Source of the DNA: an uncultured Bacteroidales bacterium
Lineage (GTDB): Bacteria; Bacteroidota; Bacteroidia; Bacteroidales; UBA932
DNA: 64,000 nucleotides
Assembly (NCBI GenBank): GCA_944322815.1
Contig: CALUQB010000006.1
Coordinates: 1-64,000, forward strand
Direction: 5' to 3'
Shown: positions 63,764-64,000 of the stretch, one piece after another
Numbering within the stretch: the stretch's first letter is position 1
How the letters are laid out: each line of letters starts with the position of its first letter
Made by a program: the position numbers and the translations under genes
Notes under the pieces: generated by a model
The model's input: the letters and a program-made list of their open reading frames with translations, nothing else
The model's database searches: none
What the model was told of the DNA's origin: nothing

Positions 63764-64000
63764 CTAAAAATTCAGAATTTAAAAAGCGCAGCGTTCCGTA
63801 AAATGGACAGGATTGCCGCATTTTTCCGTCAGAGACGATTTATTGCTGGTGATGTGTTCCGTGCTGCCGCTGCGGTATCGGTATGTCCTCCGGCAGTTTC
63901 ATGGCGAAAATGCGTATGGTCCATGTGCTGTTTTGCGAGCACTGCGTTGGCAGTCATTGACTAAATTGAGCGTTTTTAACGTTTCAAATCATGGTTGTAG
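63764..64000. other. Right-edge non-coding stretch
   Basis: No supported gene is seen to the window edge. A 42-codon minus-strand frame (63829-63957) is rich in His, Thr and Ala and has no promoter or family resemblance. A gene entering from the right cannot be excluded. Confidence 0.4.

Noticed and set aside
63829..63957. 42-codon minus-strand frame at the right edge
   Set aside because: Odd composition, no promoter box, no family resemblance.
1..64000. tRNA or rRNA genes
   Set aside because: No cloverleaf-like or conserved rRNA segment was recognised in the intergenic stretches; the cloverleaf-like fold at 47.6-47.8 kb lacks tRNA features such as the T-arm GTTCRA and is a repeat.

Overview
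The window is a chromosomal segment of a gut-type Bacteroidales bacterium. The evidence is a SusC/SusD pair, a hybrid two-component regulator, a FabK-type fatty-acid operon, Bacteroidota lipoprotein and SPOR proteins, and promoters of the TTTG-N19/20-TAnnTTTG type in place of the usual -35/-10 boxes. Genus cannot be fixed from the sequence alone. Base composition is fairly even, apart from an AT-richer patch around 36.2-37.3 kb.

Region 1 (1-28.4 kb) is mostly housekeeping. On the minus strand lies a fabH-fabK-fabF operon (fabF runs off the left edge). Divergent from it is a membrane-anchored LytTR regulator preceded by four direct repeats spaced exactly 20 bp. Then come a DUF4293 protein, a nucleoside phosphorylase, a secreted alpha/beta hydrolase with a HAD phosphatase, a 41-codon small ORF, a ClpA/ClpC-type unfoldase, gyrA with a TPR protein, a phoH-capA-DUF389 minus-strand cluster, a SPOR lipoprotein overlapping an M28-like/TonB-C fusion that has lost most metal ligands, leuS with two yitT paralogues, a membrane-tethered AraC-type regulator, and ettA.

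Region 2 (27-34.6 kb) holds intracellular hexuronate catabolism. uxaC is divergent from uxaB-uxaA, followed by kduI-kduD and a DUF4861 lipoprotein. UxaC/UxaB/UxaA take galacturonate to 2-keto-3-deoxygluconate (KDG). KduI/KduD bring the unsaturated uronate made by pectate lyases to the same product. KDG kinase and aldolase are not in the window.

Region 3 (34.6-37.5 kb) is a scar zone: an intergenic palindromic repeat, a 12-bp minisatellite, a complete but frameshifted ISAs1-like element with perfect 17-bp inverted repeats and a 9-bp target duplication, an orphan lipoprotein, and a relic of a second DUF4861 gene.

Region 4 (37.6-58.7 kb) is a pectin/homogalacturonan utilisation locus, all on the plus strand: GH28 polygalacturonase, a rhamnogalacturonan-acetylesterase/pectin-methylesterase fusion, HTCS sensor-regulator, GH105-PL1 fusion, FN3-PL1 lyase, SusC, SusD and a large modular surface glycan-binding protein. 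Esters are removed, the backbone is cut, oligomers are imported by SusCD, unsaturated ends are removed by GH105, and the monomers feed region 2. Between the two PL1 genes sit two copies of a 62-nt element predicted to fold as a three-way junction.

Region 5 (58.7-64 kb) has a solitary RhuM/phospholipase-D-like gene bracketed by imperfect repeats, then a minus-strand etfB-etfA-acyl-CoA dehydrogenase operon. No tRNA, rRNA or CRISPR array was recognised.
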